Shown here: one piece after another, positions 1-8,756 of the stretch | How the letters are laid out: every line of letters begins with the position of its first letter | Numbering within the stretch: position 1 is the stretch's first letter | NCBI RefSeq assembly: GCF_036409155.1 | Contig: NZ_JAZGLW010000001.1 | Location: forward strand, 3,100,001 to 3,164,000 | From: Mycobacterium sp. 050128 | Lineage (GTDB): Bacteria > Actinomycetota > Actinomycetes > Mycobacteriales > Mycobacteriaceae | Length of the DNA: 64,000 bases | Direction: 5' to 3' | Program-made: the position numbers and the translations under genes | The notes under the pieces: generated by a model | Databases searched by the model: none | What the model was told of the DNA's origin: nothing | The model's input: only the letters and a program-made list of their open reading frames with translations

Positions 1-909
1 AAGGCCGGTGTTGCGGGTGCCGAATACGTCGGTAGCCATGATCGCGCCGAGTTTCTCTGCGTCCCAGCGTGTCTGGCCGTTGGAGACAGACGCGACCGGA
101 TGCCAGCCCTTGAGAAGTTGGAGATGTTCGCCCATCGCGCGGATGACCTGCCCGCTGACGTGACCGGCCTCCGGGCTGGCCAACCAGGCCACCACCGGCG
201 AGCCCAGTGAGGGGTCTTTGGGGTCGAACTCGTCCTCGGCGCGCTCGTCGGGCTCGATCGGCGCCTGCGCGCCGGGCATCGATGCCGACATCCGGGTGCG
301 TCCACCCGGGCTGATCGCATTCACCGTGGCGCCGATCGACGCCAACTCCAGGCTCAGGGTCTGGGTCAGACCGACGATCGCGGCCTTCGCGGCGCTGTAA
401 TTGGTCTGCCCGAAGTGGCCGTGCAGTCCGGCGCCTGAGGTGGTATTGATGATGCGGCCGTAAACCTTTCCGCCGGATTCCTTGGATTCCGCGCGCCACT
501 TGCGGGCGACCGCGCGGCTGGTGAGCCAGCTACCGCGGACGTGTACCCGCATCACCAGGTCGAAGTCGTCGGCGGTCATGTTCCAGATTGCCTTGTCGCG
601 AACGATTCCCGCATTGTTGACGACGATGTCAAGGCGCCCCAGCTGCGAGTAGGCGCGCTCGACGGCGAGGTCGACCTGCTCCTCGTCGCCGACGTCGCTG
701 AAGTCGGAAACAGCCGTGCCGTCGCGGCTTTCGATAATCGCCACCACCTCGTCGGCCACCTTGCCGGTGCCCTCGCCGGACAAGCTGGTGCCCAGGTCGT
801 TGACGATCACGGTGGCGCCGTGCTTGGCCAGCTCGAGTGCGTGGCCGCGGCCGATGCCGTGCCCCGCCCCGGTCACCAGGGCGACCTTGCCGTCGAGTAG
901 TCCGGTCAT
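1..909 (-). CDS. SDR family oxidoreductase, 3-hydroxyacyl-CoA dehydrogenase type (C-terminus cut by window edge)
   Basis: NAD(P)-dependent short-chain dehydrogenase, probably oxidising a 3-hydroxyacyl-CoA or similar secondary alcohol. The first 303 codons are present and the stop lies outside the window. Visible are the cofactor loop TGAGHGIGRG near residue 14, the NNAG motif, a catalytic Ser in NTTSGAG and the YSAAK active-site pair. The sequence most resembles the dehydrogenase part of MFE-2/17-beta-HSD4-like proteins and the SDRs of actinobacterial steroid clusters. The ATG at 909 overlaps the TGA of the upstream DUF35 gene by 4 bases, so the two are translationally coupled and belong to one minus-strand operon that begins at the P450 at 3435. 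The exact substrate cannot be read from sequence. Confidence 0.85.
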   Translation of the reverse strand, partial: MTGLLDGKVALVTGAGHGIGRGHALELAKHGATVIVNDLGTSLSGEGTGKVADEVVAIIESRDGTAVSDFSDVGDEEQVDLAVERAYSQLGRLDIVVNNAGIVRDKAIWNMTADDFDLVMRVHVRGSWLTSRAVARKWRAESKESGGKVYGRIINTTSGAGLHGHFGQTNYSAAKAAIVGLTQTLSLELASIGATVNAISPGGRTRMSASMPGAQAPIEPDERAEDEFDPKDPSLGSPVVAWLASPEAGHVSGQVIRAMGEHLQLLKGWHPVASVSNGQTRWDAEKLGAIMATDVFGTRNTGL

Positions 910-1340
910 GGGTTCTCCTCGCTGGGTGTGAAGACCGTCAGATAGGGGCTGTCGGGATCGTCGGCATCCACCGGGCGGAAGACGGCGGTGACCGGTATGC
1001 CGACTCGAAGGTCTTCAGGGTCCGCGCCTTCGATCGTCGTCATCAGCCGCGGGCCCTCGGCCAACTCGACGATCGCGGCCACATACGGCAGTCGCTCCTT
1101 GAACGGCGCCAGATCATTCACGTGGACAGTCGAATACGTGTAGAGCGTCCCGTTCCCGCCGGCCTGGACGGGATGCACGTCCTCGCTCCAGCAGTGTGGG
1201 CAGAACGGGCGGGGATAGTGATGGACCTGGCCGCATGCCGCGCATTCGGCGATCAGCAATCGACCTTGTCGGGCCGCCTCCCAGTAGGGAGCGCTGGCCG
1301 CGTCGATCGTTGGTATATCAGCGCGGGCCACCTTTACCAC
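906..1340 (-). CDS. DUF35 / OB-fold acyl-CoA-associated protein with zinc ribbon
   Basis: A 144-residue protein of the DUF35 family: an N-terminal rubredoxin-like zinc ribbon (CAACG near residue 33 and CPHC near 47) followed by an OB fold. In steroid side-chain degradation such proteins pair with thiolase-fold aldolases or MaoC hydratases and help bind acyl-CoA. The GTG start at 1340 overlaps the 3' end of the enoyl-CoA hydratase gene by 7 bases, and its stop overlaps the SDR start. It is one of three DUF35 genes in the window (others at 24090 and 26566). No thiolase-fold partner is adjacent here, so it may serve one outside the window. Confidence 0.85.
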   Translation of the reverse strand: MVKVARADIPTIDAASAPYWEAARQGRLLIAECAACGQVHHYPRPFCPHCWSEDVHPVQAGGNGTLYTYSTVHVNDLAPFKERLPYVAAIVELAEGPRLMTTIEGADPEDLRVGIPVTAVFRPVDADDPDSPYLTVFTPSEENP

Positions 1341-2137
1341 CCGGTGAATTCGGTCGGCCGTTTTTCCATGAACGCCTGCACACCTTCGCCTGCGTCGTGT
1401 GAATACGATTGGATCTCCTGCGCCATCGCCTCGGCGACGAACGCACCGGACCGATCGGTGTCGGGGGAGTCGTTGAGCAGCCGTTTGGTGAACGCGATCG
1501 CGGACGTCGGCGCTCCGGCGAGCCGGCTGGCGAAGTCGGCGACCGTGGCATCGAAGTCGGCGGCGCTGACCACCCGGTTCACCAACCCCAGCGTGAATGC
1601 TTCTGCTGCCGAGAGCTTTTCGCCAAAGAACGCCATCTCCTTGGCCTTCTGCATGCCGATGCGGCGCGGCAGAAGGTAGCAGCCGCCACCGTCGACCACC
1701 AGGCCGCGCTTGACGAAAGACTCTGCAAAGTAAGCGTTTTCGGTGGCGATCACCAGGTCGGAGGCGTACACGACGTGCGCCCCCAGGCCGGTCGCCGCAC
1801 CGTGCACCGCGGCGATCACCGGTTTGTTGCAGTCCAGCACGCTGGCCACCAACTTCTGGGCCCCGTTCATGATGCGCTTCGTCGGCTCCAGCACTCGCTT
1901 CTCGCCCGTCGCGCGCCGTTCGGCCAGCGATCCCACGTCGGCTCCGCTGCAGAAGTGCTTGCCGTTGGCGCGCAGCACCACCACGCGTACCTTCTCGTCG
2001 GCGTCGGCGGCAGCCAGTAACCCGATGAGCGCGTCACGGTCGTCGGGGCGTACTGCGTTGGCCGCGTCGGGCCGGTTCAAGGTGATCGTCATGACGCCGC
2101 CCGCGACGTCGGAGAGGATCGCTGCCTGCGCGTTCAT
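1334..2137 (-). CDS. Enoyl-CoA hydratase/isomerase (crotonase family)
   Basis: A 267-residue crotonase that hydrates or isomerises an enoyl-CoA. Seen are the N-terminal TITLNRP strand, the CoA-binding and oxyanion-hole segment HFCSGADV, the second oxyanion segment GAATGLGAH, and the segment VVDGGGCYLLPRRIG where the family carries its acidic catalytic residues. The ATG at 2137 was chosen because it overlaps the TGA of the upstream P450 gene (2134-2137) and gives a normal family length; the longer upstream reading lies inside the P450 gene. It sits second in the operon P450 - hydratase - DUF35 - SDR. Specificity within the family is uncertain. Confidence 0.88.
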   Translation of the reverse strand: MNAQAAILSDVAGGVMTITLNRPDAANAVRPDDRDALIGLLAAADADEKVRVVVLRANGKHFCSGADVGSLAERRATGEKRVLEPTKRIMNGAQKLVASVLDCNKPVIAAVHGAATGLGAHVVYASDLVIATENAYFAESFVKRGLVVDGGGCYLLPRRIGMQKAKEMAFFGEKLSAAEAFTLGLVNRVVSAADFDATVADFASRLAGAPTSAIAFTKRLLNDSPDTDRSGAFVAEAMAQEIQSYSHDAGEGVQAFMEKRPTEFTGW

Positions 2138-3435
2138 GGTGTGTAGGTGGCCTCGAGGTGTTTGACGCCGTTGACGAAGTTCGATCTCAGCATGACCGGT
2201 TCGCCCGCCGCGGTGATGTCCGGGTAGCGCGCATAGAGCATCTCGAACGCCACGTTCAGCTCCAGGCGGGCCAGGTGTGCGCCCAGGCAAAAGTGCGGTC
2301 CTGGGCCACCGAATGCGATGTGATTGTTGGGTTTGCGAGCGATGTCGAAGCGCTCCGGCTGGTCGAACACCGCGGGGTCGCGGTTGGCGGCGGGATACCA
2401 GACCACGACCTTGTCGCCGGCGTTGAAGGTGTGGGTGACTTTGCCCTGCGCGTCGGTCAGCGTCACGCCGTCGCGGGTTACCGTGCGGCGCATGTGGATC
2501 ACCGGGCTGGCGTACCGCAAGATTTCCTCGACCGCGGTGGGCGCCATCTCGTCGTAGTTCGCCAGTAGCCGGTCACGCTGCTCGGGGTCGGCGCTGAGAA
2601 TGAGCAGCCCGTGGGTCAGCGCATTGCGCGTCGTCTCGTTGCCGGCGCCGATCAGCAAGATGAAGAACTTCGCCAACTCCTGGGGGGTCAGGTTCTCCTC
2701 GTCTGAGGTGACCAGCTTGCTGATCACGTCGTCGCGGGGATGGGCGATGCGGTCCTCGGCGATCTGCTTGAGCAGCTCGATGAGTTGCTCGCTGGTGTCG
2801 GTGACGGCTGCTTCGATGCCTGCGATGGTCTGGTCGGGTACATACTCGGGGTCGGAGGCGCCCAGCACGACGTTCGTCGCCCGCACGATGAATTGTTCAT
2901 GTTCTCGCGGGACGCCCAGCATGTTGTCGATGATGCGCAGTGGAAGAAGGGTGGCGAACGAGGAGACGAAGTCGCACCTACCCGAACGCGGCATCTCCTC
3001 GAGGATTTCGGCGGTGGTCTCTTGAGCCAGGCCACGCAGCTCGGCAAGTATGCGGGGAGTGAAGCCGCGCGAGACGATCTTGCGCAGCCGCATGTGTTCG
3101 GGATCGTCCATGTCGATGATCGAGCCGCGGTATTCGCGCATCTCGGCGGTCTGGTCGAAGATCTGCGTGCCTTGGCCGGAGCTGAAGTCGCCGGGCCGGC
3201 GGCTGATGTCGACGACGTCGCGGTGGGAGCCGACCGCCCAGAATCCGCGGGGCCGTGGTGAGTCGGGTCGGTTGGTGCGGACGAACACCGGGCCGCCGGC
3301 CTCGCGAAGGCGCCGGTAGAGCTCGCTGCGATCAGCTGGACGCTCCTGCCACCACCGCAAGTCGATCAGCGGCGCGAACTGCTGCTCGTCGGTGTCGATT
3401 GCGCTCACAGCACCCGATTCTGGCACCCATGTCAC
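2134..3435 (-). CDS. Cytochrome P450 (CYP124/125/126-like group)
   Basis: Haem-thiolate monooxygenase of 433 residues. Visible are the I-helix oxygen-activation motif AGNETTR, the K-helix ExxR motif (EILR), and the haem loop FGGPGPHFCLG with the ligand at about Cys383. The loop carries one more residue than the common FGxGxHxCxG, as in the CYP125 type, which together with a C-terminal LARLELNVAF helix suggests the mycobacterial group that oxidises sterol or branched lipid chains. It heads the minus-strand operon that continues with hydratase, DUF35 and SDR genes, fitting an oxidise-activate-beta-oxidise order. It is divergent from the Gfo/Idh/MocA gene across a 116-bp promoter region. No ferredoxin gene is adjacent. 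Substrate unknown. Confidence 0.9.
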   Translation of the reverse strand: MTWVPESGAVSAIDTDEQQFAPLIDLRWWQERPADRSELYRRLREAGGPVFVRTNRPDSPRPRGFWAVGSHRDVVDISRRPGDFSSGQGTQIFDQTAEMREYRGSIIDMDDPEHMRLRKIVSRGFTPRILAELRGLAQETTAEILEEMPRSGRCDFVSSFATLLPLRIIDNMLGVPREHEQFIVRATNVVLGASDPEYVPDQTIAGIEAAVTDTSEQLIELLKQIAEDRIAHPRDDVISKLVTSDEENLTPQELAKFFILLIGAGNETTRNALTHGLLILSADPEQRDRLLANYDEMAPTAVEEILRYASPVIHMRRTVTRDGVTLTDAQGKVTHTFNAGDKVVVWYPAANRDPAVFDQPERFDIARKPNNHIAFGGPGPHFCLGAHLARLELNVAFEMLYARYPDITAAGEPVMLRSNFVNGVKHLEATYTP

Positions 3436-3506
3436 TTATAGGCAATGCCGGGGTGCTGTACCAAACGGGGCAATGACACGATAGTTGTTCACAGCAGGCG
3501 CGAGTT

Positions 3507-3525
3507 ATCTAACATTAGTGTCACT
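3507..3525 (+). promoter_or_regulatory. Promoter/operator motif B1 upstream of the Gfo/Idh/MocA gene
   Basis: ATCTAACATTAGTGTCACT. TAACAT fits a mycobacterial -10 element and the following AGTGTCACT is a 9-bp interrupted palindrome that would cover the transcription start. Apart from one base the same string occurs upstream of the MhpB-like gene (14295-14277 on the minus strand), in the same orientation and at a similar distance from the start codon, which argues for shared regulation. Confidence 0.55.
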
Positions 3526-3551
3526 GCAGTCGGAGGAGCGGAGGAGAGCAC

Positions 3552-4634
3552 ATGACCTTACGGGTCGGCATCATCGGCGTCGGTTGGGGCGCGCATGTGC
3601 AGGTGCCCGGTTTCCGGGCGGCGAAGGGCTTCGATCCCGTCGCGCTCTGTGCCCGCACACCTGATCGGCTGGAACGGGTGGCGACCAAGCTGGGCATCGA
3701 ACAGACCTCCACCGATTGGCGGTCGTTCGTGACCCGCGACGATCTGGACGTCATCTCGGTCGCGACGCCCACTGTGCTGCACCATGAGATGACGATCGCC
3801 GCGCTGGCGGCCGGCAAGCCCGTGCTGTGCGAGAAGCCACTGGCCGGTGACCTGCCGGCTGCCCGCGACATGGTGCGCGCAGCGGCGGATGCCGAGCTGC
3901 CCACTGCCTGTTGCTTCGAGAACCGTTGGAACCCCGACTGGTTGGCCGTCGCGGACCGGGCGCGCTCGGGCTTCCTCGGTTCGCCGTACCTCGCGCGGGT
4001 AAGTCGCAGCGCGTCCTACTGGCATCCGAGTCATCCGCTGCAGGCCCATTGGATGTACGACCGCGAGCAGGGCGGCGGCTATCTGGCCGGCATGCTCGTG
4101 CACGATCTGGACTTCTTGTGCAGCCTGCTGGGCCGCCCGGTATCGGTGTGCGCCGAAGTCCGCACCAGCGACCCGGTCCGTGAACTGCCCGACGGAGGGA
4201 CCCTATCCGTCACCGCCGACGACACCGCGGCGCTGCTGATGCGCATGGAGTCCGGGGTGACCGTCATTTTGAGTCTTTCTGTGATGGGCGCCCACGCCGA
4301 CCACTATCGCCTCGAATTGTTCGGTTCCGACGGCACCATCATCGGCGACGGCGACTTACGTTCCGCGGCATACAGCCTCGGCGCAGCGACCGACGCGGGA
4401 TTGAGTCCTCTGACGGTAGACGAACGCGAGCCCGCGCACCCCGAGCGGTTGCCCGGCGGCCTGGCGGGTCACGCCAGCAGGGCGATGGCGCTGATGCTGC
4501 AGGACTGGCTGCCCGCCTTCGACGGCGGCCCGAGCGGCGCGGCCACCTTCGAGGACGGGTTGTTGTCGCTCGCGGTGATCGACGCCGCGCACCGCTCATC
4601 CGAAGGCGGCGGCTGGGAGCAGGTGCTGGTTTGA
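3552..4634 (+). CDS. Gfo/Idh/MocA family oxidoreductase
   Basis: NAD(P)-dependent oxidoreductase of 360 residues. An N-terminal Rossmann domain begins with GIIGVGWGAHVQVPG, and the family EKP motif (CEKPLAG, near residue 98) supplies the catalytic lysine. The C-terminal half has the usual HDLDF helix (near residue 185) of the substrate domain. Members oxidise or reduce sugars, inositols, biliverdin or trans-dihydrodiols; which applies here cannot be told. An excellent ribosome site (GGAGCGGAGGAG) precedes the ATG. It is followed after 49 bases by a cupin gene, likely in the same transcript, and is preceded by motif B1 shared with the MhpB-like gene. Confidence 0.88.
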   Translation: MTLRVGIIGVGWGAHVQVPGFRAAKGFDPVALCARTPDRLERVATKLGIEQTSTDWRSFVTRDDLDVISVATPTVLHHEMTIAALAAGKPVLCEKPLAGDLPAARDMVRAAADAELPTACCFENRWNPDWLAVADRARSGFLGSPYLARVSRSASYWHPSHPLQAHWMYDREQGGGYLAGMLVHDLDFLCSLLGRPVSVCAEVRTSDPVRELPDGGTLSVTADDTAALLMRMESGVTVILSLSVMGAHADHYRLELFGSDGTIIGDGDLRSAAYSLGAATDAGLSPLTVDEREPAHPERLPGGLAGHASRAMALMLQDWLPAFDGGPSGAATFEDGLLSLAVIDAAHRSSEGGGWEQVLV

Positions 4635-4683
4635 GGCGCACTTCAAGTAGCCAATCTCAGCGGCAAAAGAAGGGAACTGCCCA

Positions 4684-5187
4684 ATGAGAGGTGGACCGTC
4701 GATCAAGCATCTCGACGATGTACCGGCAGAGGAAATGCTGCGTTACGAGTTCGCTGATGGTCGCACGGCGTCGATCTGGGAGAAGTGGATCGAGCTGTCT
4801 CCTCGTTACTTCGCGTTCTGGAACAAATGGGACCCGGGCGCCATCTCCCCGCAGCACGGTCACACCGGCGATCACAGCAACTTCATTCTGGCCGGCGAGA
4901 TCCGTTGCGGAGACGTAGTCGCCCGCGCCGGTACGCACATCATGCTCGAGTGGGGGGACGTGTTCGGACCCTGGGAGGCAGGCCCGCAGGGATGCGAACT
5001 ATACGGGTTCATCGCCGGTGAGGGACAACCGTTCGGTGGCGACACCACCGCCTACGAAGCGTTGCTCGAGGCGCGCGGCGCCCGATCTGTGGCCTTGCCG
5101 ATGCCAAAACGCTTGCCGCCGTGGATACTTGCCAAACTAGGAGTGCCATTCACCTCGTCGACCACCAACTGGACGGCGTCGACCTGA
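4684..5187 (+). CDS. Cupin-domain protein
   Basis: A 167-residue single-domain cupin. The metal-binding motif is visible as HGHTGDHSNFILAGE near residues 59-73 (two His, then Glu further on), followed by the beta-strand stretch GTHIMLEWGD. Cupins of this size bind a metal and can be small-molecule dioxygenases, isomerases or binding proteins; the sequence does not decide. It lies 49 bases after the Gfo/Idh/MocA gene, probably cotranscribed, and converges on the SDR gene that ends 30 bases later. Conceivably it works on the product of its neighbour. Confidence 0.75.
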   Translation: MRGGPSIKHLDDVPAEEMLRYEFADGRTASIWEKWIELSPRYFAFWNKWDPGAISPQHGHTGDHSNFILAGEIRCGDVVARAGTHIMLEWGDVFGPWEAGPQGCELYGFIAGEGQPFGGDTTAYEALLEARGARSVALPMPKRLPPWILAKLGVPFTSSTTNWTAST

Positions 5188-5217
5188 GCCGCTCGGGTGT
5201 CGTGCTCGTCGTCGGAG

Positions 5218-6057
5218 CTAGTTGAGGGACGAGCCGGCGTCGACCGTGACGTGCCGGCCGGTTATCGCTCGCGATTCGTCCGCTGCCAGGAACGCCACCG
5301 CAGCGGATGCGTCGGTGTCAGCCCAGGCCGCAGCTGGCCATAACATCGTCGAAAGCGACGCCGCACCAGCCTGATTCCCTCTGCAATCTACGTCGAGCAT
5401 GACGGGCCGATGCAACCGTCCGGCACGCCGCACGTCGCCGCGATCCTCCGCGCCGCTGACGGTGTTCACCCGGATGCCTTGTGGCGCCAATTGTTTGGCC
5501 AGCGTCTTCACGTACTGCGAGACCATCGACTGAGCGAGCTCGTATGCTGCCTCACCGTGTCCCTGCGGTCGATCGAGATGAGGTGCGTGCGGGGAGAGTC
5601 TGGGACCAGAAGCGATGAGGGACGATCCTTCGACCAACCGCGGCATCGCGGCGCTGAAAGTATTGACCACGCCGATGAAGTCGACGTCGAAGGTGTCTAT
5701 GAAGGCCGCGATCGGGGCGTCCGGCCGAGTCGGGGCAATGGCGGCGTTGGCGACGACGACATCGAGCGCGCCGAGTTGCCGCACCGCGGTGTCGACGGCG
5801 ATCTCCATTTCGGTGCGATCGCAGACATCGCACCGATACACCGCCGCTCTTCGCTCGAGCTTCTCGATCATGGAAGCGGTGCGGTCGAGGTCTTCGCTCG
5901 TCGCGAGTGGATACTCGCACGACGGAATGTTGTCGCACAGATCCACCAACATGACGTCTGCGCCTTCCCAGGCCAAACGCAGCGCGTGGCTTCGACCGCG
6001 ACCCCTGGCCGCGCCGGTCACGAGCGCCACCTTGCCCGCGAGACGTCGACTAGTCAC
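5218..6057 (-). CDS. Mycofactocin-coupled-type SDR with a degraded active site
   Basis: A 279-residue short-chain dehydrogenase whose N-terminus (GAARGRGRSHALRLAWEGAD) matches the mycofactocin-coupled SDR subfamily, which typically binds NAD(H) non-exchangeably. The catalytic region is abnormal: the expected YxxxK reads YELAQ (Lys replaced by Gln), and the stretch after VNTVSG, where relatives carry a conserved HPTNV-like segment, is unrelated until sequence similarity resumes near SAAVAFLAADES. The frame stays open, so this may be a compensated frameshift, a decaying gene or a divergent enzyme. Its start overlaps the alcohol dehydrogenase stop by 8 bases, so it ends the operon aldehyde dehydrogenase - alcohol dehydrogenase - SDR. 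Confidence 0.72.
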   Translation of the reverse strand: MTSRRLAGKVALVTGAARGRGRSHALRLAWEGADVMLVDLCDNIPSCEYPLATSEDLDRTASMIEKLERRAAVYRCDVCDRTEMEIAVDTAVRQLGALDVVVANAAIAPTRPDAPIAAFIDTFDVDFIGVVNTFSAAMPRLVEGSSLIASGPRLSPHAPHLDRPQGHGEAAYELAQSMVSQYVKTLAKQLAPQGIRVNTVSGAEDRGDVRRAGRLHRPVMLDVDCRGNQAGAASLSTMLWPAAAWADTDASAAVAFLAADESRAITGRHVTVDAGSSLN

Positions 6058-7198
6058 GACCTTCTCCGGCGAGAAGTCCCTCGGCGGGCGGATAGAGCAG
6101 CACGCCGCGGATATTGGCGCCGGCGTGCATGTCGGCGTAGCCGTCGTTGACCTTCTCCAACGGGTAGGTGCGGGTCACCATCGATTCGAGGTCGACCTGG
6201 CCGGCACTGTACAGCTCGAGGATCTTCGGGATGTCTGCACGCGGATTGCCCGAGCCATAGAGGGTTCCGATGATCTGCTTTTCTGTCAGGGTGAGGTCCA
6301 TCAGGTTGGCCCGGATCTCGCGCTCCAGCATCGGGTGGATGTTGGTGACCACCAGCCGGCCCCGCTTGGCCGTCATGGCCAGTGCCTTGGCGACCAGTTG
6401 GCCATCACCGACTCCCATGGCGCAGATGAACTTGTCCACGCCGCGGTTCCAAGTAGCCTCGGCGACAACATCTTTGGCCTCGTCCCAGTCCGCCGCGGTA
6501 TGCGTGGCTCCCATCTTCACGGCTTCGGCCCGCTTGTACTCCGACGGGTCGATGACCGTGATCGTGCGGGCACCCGCGAGCCGGGCACCCTGTACCGCCG
6601 CGGCGCCGATGCCTCCGACGCCGGCCACGGCGACCGTGTCGCCCGGCCGGACCTCGGCGGCGTACACCGAGGATCCCCACCCGGTAATGAAGCCGCAGCC
6701 AAGAAGGCAGGCCAGGTCGAGGCGATAGTGGTCTGGGATCTTCACGCAACTTGCCTCGTGGACCACGGTGTGGTACGCAAAAGAACCGATGCCGCAGGCC
6801 AGCGCGAGGTCTTCGCCACCGAGATGGTGGCGGGCGGTTCCATCGTGAATCTGCATGCCCGAGTAAATCTTTGCGCCGAGGTCACACAGGCTCTGATGCC
6901 CTGTCGAGCATGAGGGACACCGGCCGCACGACGGAATGAAGCTGAACACGACATGGTCACCCGGCGACAGCCACGACACATGTTCACCGACGGACTTGAC
7001 CACACCCGCACCTTCGTGGCCGCCGATGCAGGGCAGCCGGATCGGCATGTCGCCGGTGACGAGGTGGTCATCGGAGTGGCACATGCCCGAAGCGTGTAGT
7101 TCGATCAGTACCTCGGTCGCCTTCGGCGCATCGAGTTCGATGGTCTCGACGGACCATGGCGTGTTGCGTTCGAATAGGACCGCTGCCTGGGTGAGCAC
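6050..7198 (-). CDS. NDMA-dependent (mycofactocin-type) zinc alcohol dehydrogenase
   Basis: Medium-chain zinc alcohol dehydrogenase, 382 residues. Seen are the catalytic zinc ligands in GMCHSDDH and GGHEGAGV, the structural-zinc cluster CGRCPSCSTGHQSLC, and the Rossmann loop GVGGIGAAAVQGARLAGA. Close relatives hold NAD tightly and pass electrons to the redox cofactor mycofactocin (or the dye NDMA). The GTG at 7198 was chosen because it is preceded by GGAAGGGATTCCA and gives the normal N-terminus; the longer open frame runs into the aldehyde dehydrogenase gene. It sits 16 bases after that gene, a classic alcohol to aldehyde to acid pair, and could oxidise a terminal hydroxyl made by a P450. 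Confidence 0.9.
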   Translation of the reverse strand: MLTQAAVLFERNTPWSVETIELDAPKATEVLIELHASGMCHSDDHLVTGDMPIRLPCIGGHEGAGVVKSVGEHVSWLSPGDHVVFSFIPSCGRCPSCSTGHQSLCDLGAKIYSGMQIHDGTARHHLGGEDLALACGIGSFAYHTVVHEASCVKIPDHYRLDLACLLGCGFITGWGSSVYAAEVRPGDTVAVAGVGGIGAAAVQGARLAGARTITVIDPSEYKRAEAVKMGATHTAADWDEAKDVVAEATWNRGVDKFICAMGVGDGQLVAKALAMTAKRGRLVVTNIHPMLEREIRANLMDLTLTEKQIIGTLYGSGNPRADIPKILELYSAGQVDLESMVTRTYPLEKVNDGYADMHAGANIRGVLLYPPAEGLLAGEGRD

Positions 7199-7214
7199 TG
7201 GAATCCCTTCCGGG

Positions 7215-8657
7215 TCAACGAATGATGGCTTGATGTTCGACAAACCCGGCGATGCCCTCGGGGCCGCCTTCGCGGCCGATGCCGGACTGCTTGAATCCAC
7301 CGAACGGGCTGGCGAAATCGAGCACTGCGGTCGAGTTGACGGCCACCGAACCGACGAGCAGTTGGGCCGCCACTGCGGCCGCCCTTTCCTCGTCGGCGGA
7401 CCACACCGCCCCGACCAGGCCATAGCGGGAGTCGTTGGCGATGGCCACTGCCTCGGCTCCATCGGCGTCGCCGGTGTCGTCGTAGGCGATGACGACCGCG
7501 ACCGGACCGAAGACCTCCTCGCGGGCGATCTCCATGTCATTGGTGGCCTCGACCAGTGCGGGCGAGACGTACCACCCTGGGCGGTCGGGCCGTTCGCCGC
7601 CGACCAGCACGGTAGCGCCGTCGTGCCGCGCGCGATACAGGAACCCCTCGACCCTGTCGCGCGCGGCCTCGTTGATCAGCGGACCGATGTCGGTGGCCCG
7701 GTCGGCGGGATCTCCGACGACCAGACCGGCGACCGCGGCGGTCAGCGCGGTCACGAACTCGTCATACCGGCTGCGCGGCAACAAGATACGCGTCAGCGCG
7801 GCACACAGCTGACCGTTGTTGCCCATCACGCCGGCGACCAAGCCGGGCACCGTCGTCTCGAGCGGCGCGTCGCGCAGCACGATGGCGGCGGACTTCCCAC
7901 CCAGCTCGGTGCTGCAGCGGCGGATGCGGGAGCCGCACGATGCCGCGATCCGCGCGCCGACGGCCGTCGATCCGGTGAAGCTGATCTTGTCGACGCCTGG
8001 ATGATCGGTCAGCAGCTCGCCGGTCTCGGCGCCGCCGTTGACGACGTTGACCACGCCGTCGGGCAGGCCGGCTTCCTCGATCGCCTCCATCAGCACGCCG
8101 AATTCGAGTGGAGCGTCGGGCGATGGCTTGAGCACTACCGTGCACCCCGCGGCCAACGCCGGACCGAGCTTCAACGCGGCGATGAATAGCGGCGTGTTCC
8201 AGGGCACGATGGCGCCGACCACACCGACGGGTAGTTGACGCACTTCGACCGTGCCGCCCGTCATGGAAGCCCGCCGCGACGAGAAGGGATAGTCCGGCGT
8301 GATCGCCGCGTAGGCGCGCAGCACCCCGACCGCGGTGATGACCTGACCGAACGTGCTCCAGGATCGCGGCGAGCCGATCTCCGCAGTGGTCAGGTCAGCC
8401 AGTTCGCTTTTGCGGGCGTTCAGCGCGTCGGCGAGTCGGCCCAGCGCCGCGCCCCGATCGGCGGCGGGCACCCGCCCCCAGGCCGGCAGGGCACCGCGGG
8501 CGGCCGCGACCGCGGAATCCACTTCCGCCCGGCCGGCAAGACCCACTGTGCCGAGCAGCTCGCCAGTGCTCGGCGACATCACATCCAGCGTCCCGGCGTG
8601 CGCTTCCGACACCCATTTGCCTGCGACATAGCTCGCCGCCAACTCGACCATGGCCAC
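7215..8657 (-). CDS. Aldehyde dehydrogenase family protein
   Basis: NAD(P)-dependent aldehyde dehydrogenase, 480 residues, normal length. The general-base glutamate is in ELGGK (Glu251) and the catalytic cysteine in GQLCAALTR (Cys285); the N-terminal PWNTPLFIA and FTGSTAVG cofactor loops are intact. It is the first gene of a minus-strand operon with the NDMA-type alcohol dehydrogenase and an SDR and probably turns the aldehyde made by that enzyme into an acid ready for CoA activation. An alternative start at the second Met is two codons downstream. It is divergent from the hydratase pair at 8757 across 99 bp. Confidence 0.92.
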   Translation of the reverse strand: MAMVELAASYVAGKWVSEAHAGTLDVMSPSTGELLGTVGLAGRAEVDSAVAAARGALPAWGRVPAADRGAALGRLADALNARKSELADLTTAEIGSPRSWSTFGQVITAVGVLRAYAAITPDYPFSSRRASMTGGTVEVRQLPVGVVGAIVPWNTPLFIAALKLGPALAAGCTVVLKPSPDAPLEFGVLMEAIEEAGLPDGVVNVVNGGAETGELLTDHPGVDKISFTGSTAVGARIAASCGSRIRRCSTELGGKSAAIVLRDAPLETTVPGLVAGVMGNNGQLCAALTRILLPRSRYDEFVTALTAAVAGLVVGDPADRATDIGPLINEAARDRVEGFLYRARHDGATVLVGGERPDRPGWYVSPALVEATNDMEIAREEVFGPVAVVIAYDDTGDADGAEAVAIANDSRYGLVGAVWSADEERAAAVAAQLLVGSVAVNSTAVLDFASPFGGFKQSGIGREGGPEGIAGFVEHQAIIR

Positions 8658-8756
8658 CGATTCTGGCAGCTATGTCATCTTTGGACAAGCGGTTCATTGG
8701 CTGTGAAGCGACCATCTGGTTCCGGTTCTGCATTTTTTCTGACACTATTGGTCACT

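Noticed and set aside
7199..7540. Longer alcohol dehydrogenase reading into the aldehyde dehydrogenase gene
   Set aside because: The extra sequence is Arg/Ser/Pro-rich antisense-like translation; GTG 7198 has a ribosome site and gives a normal protein.
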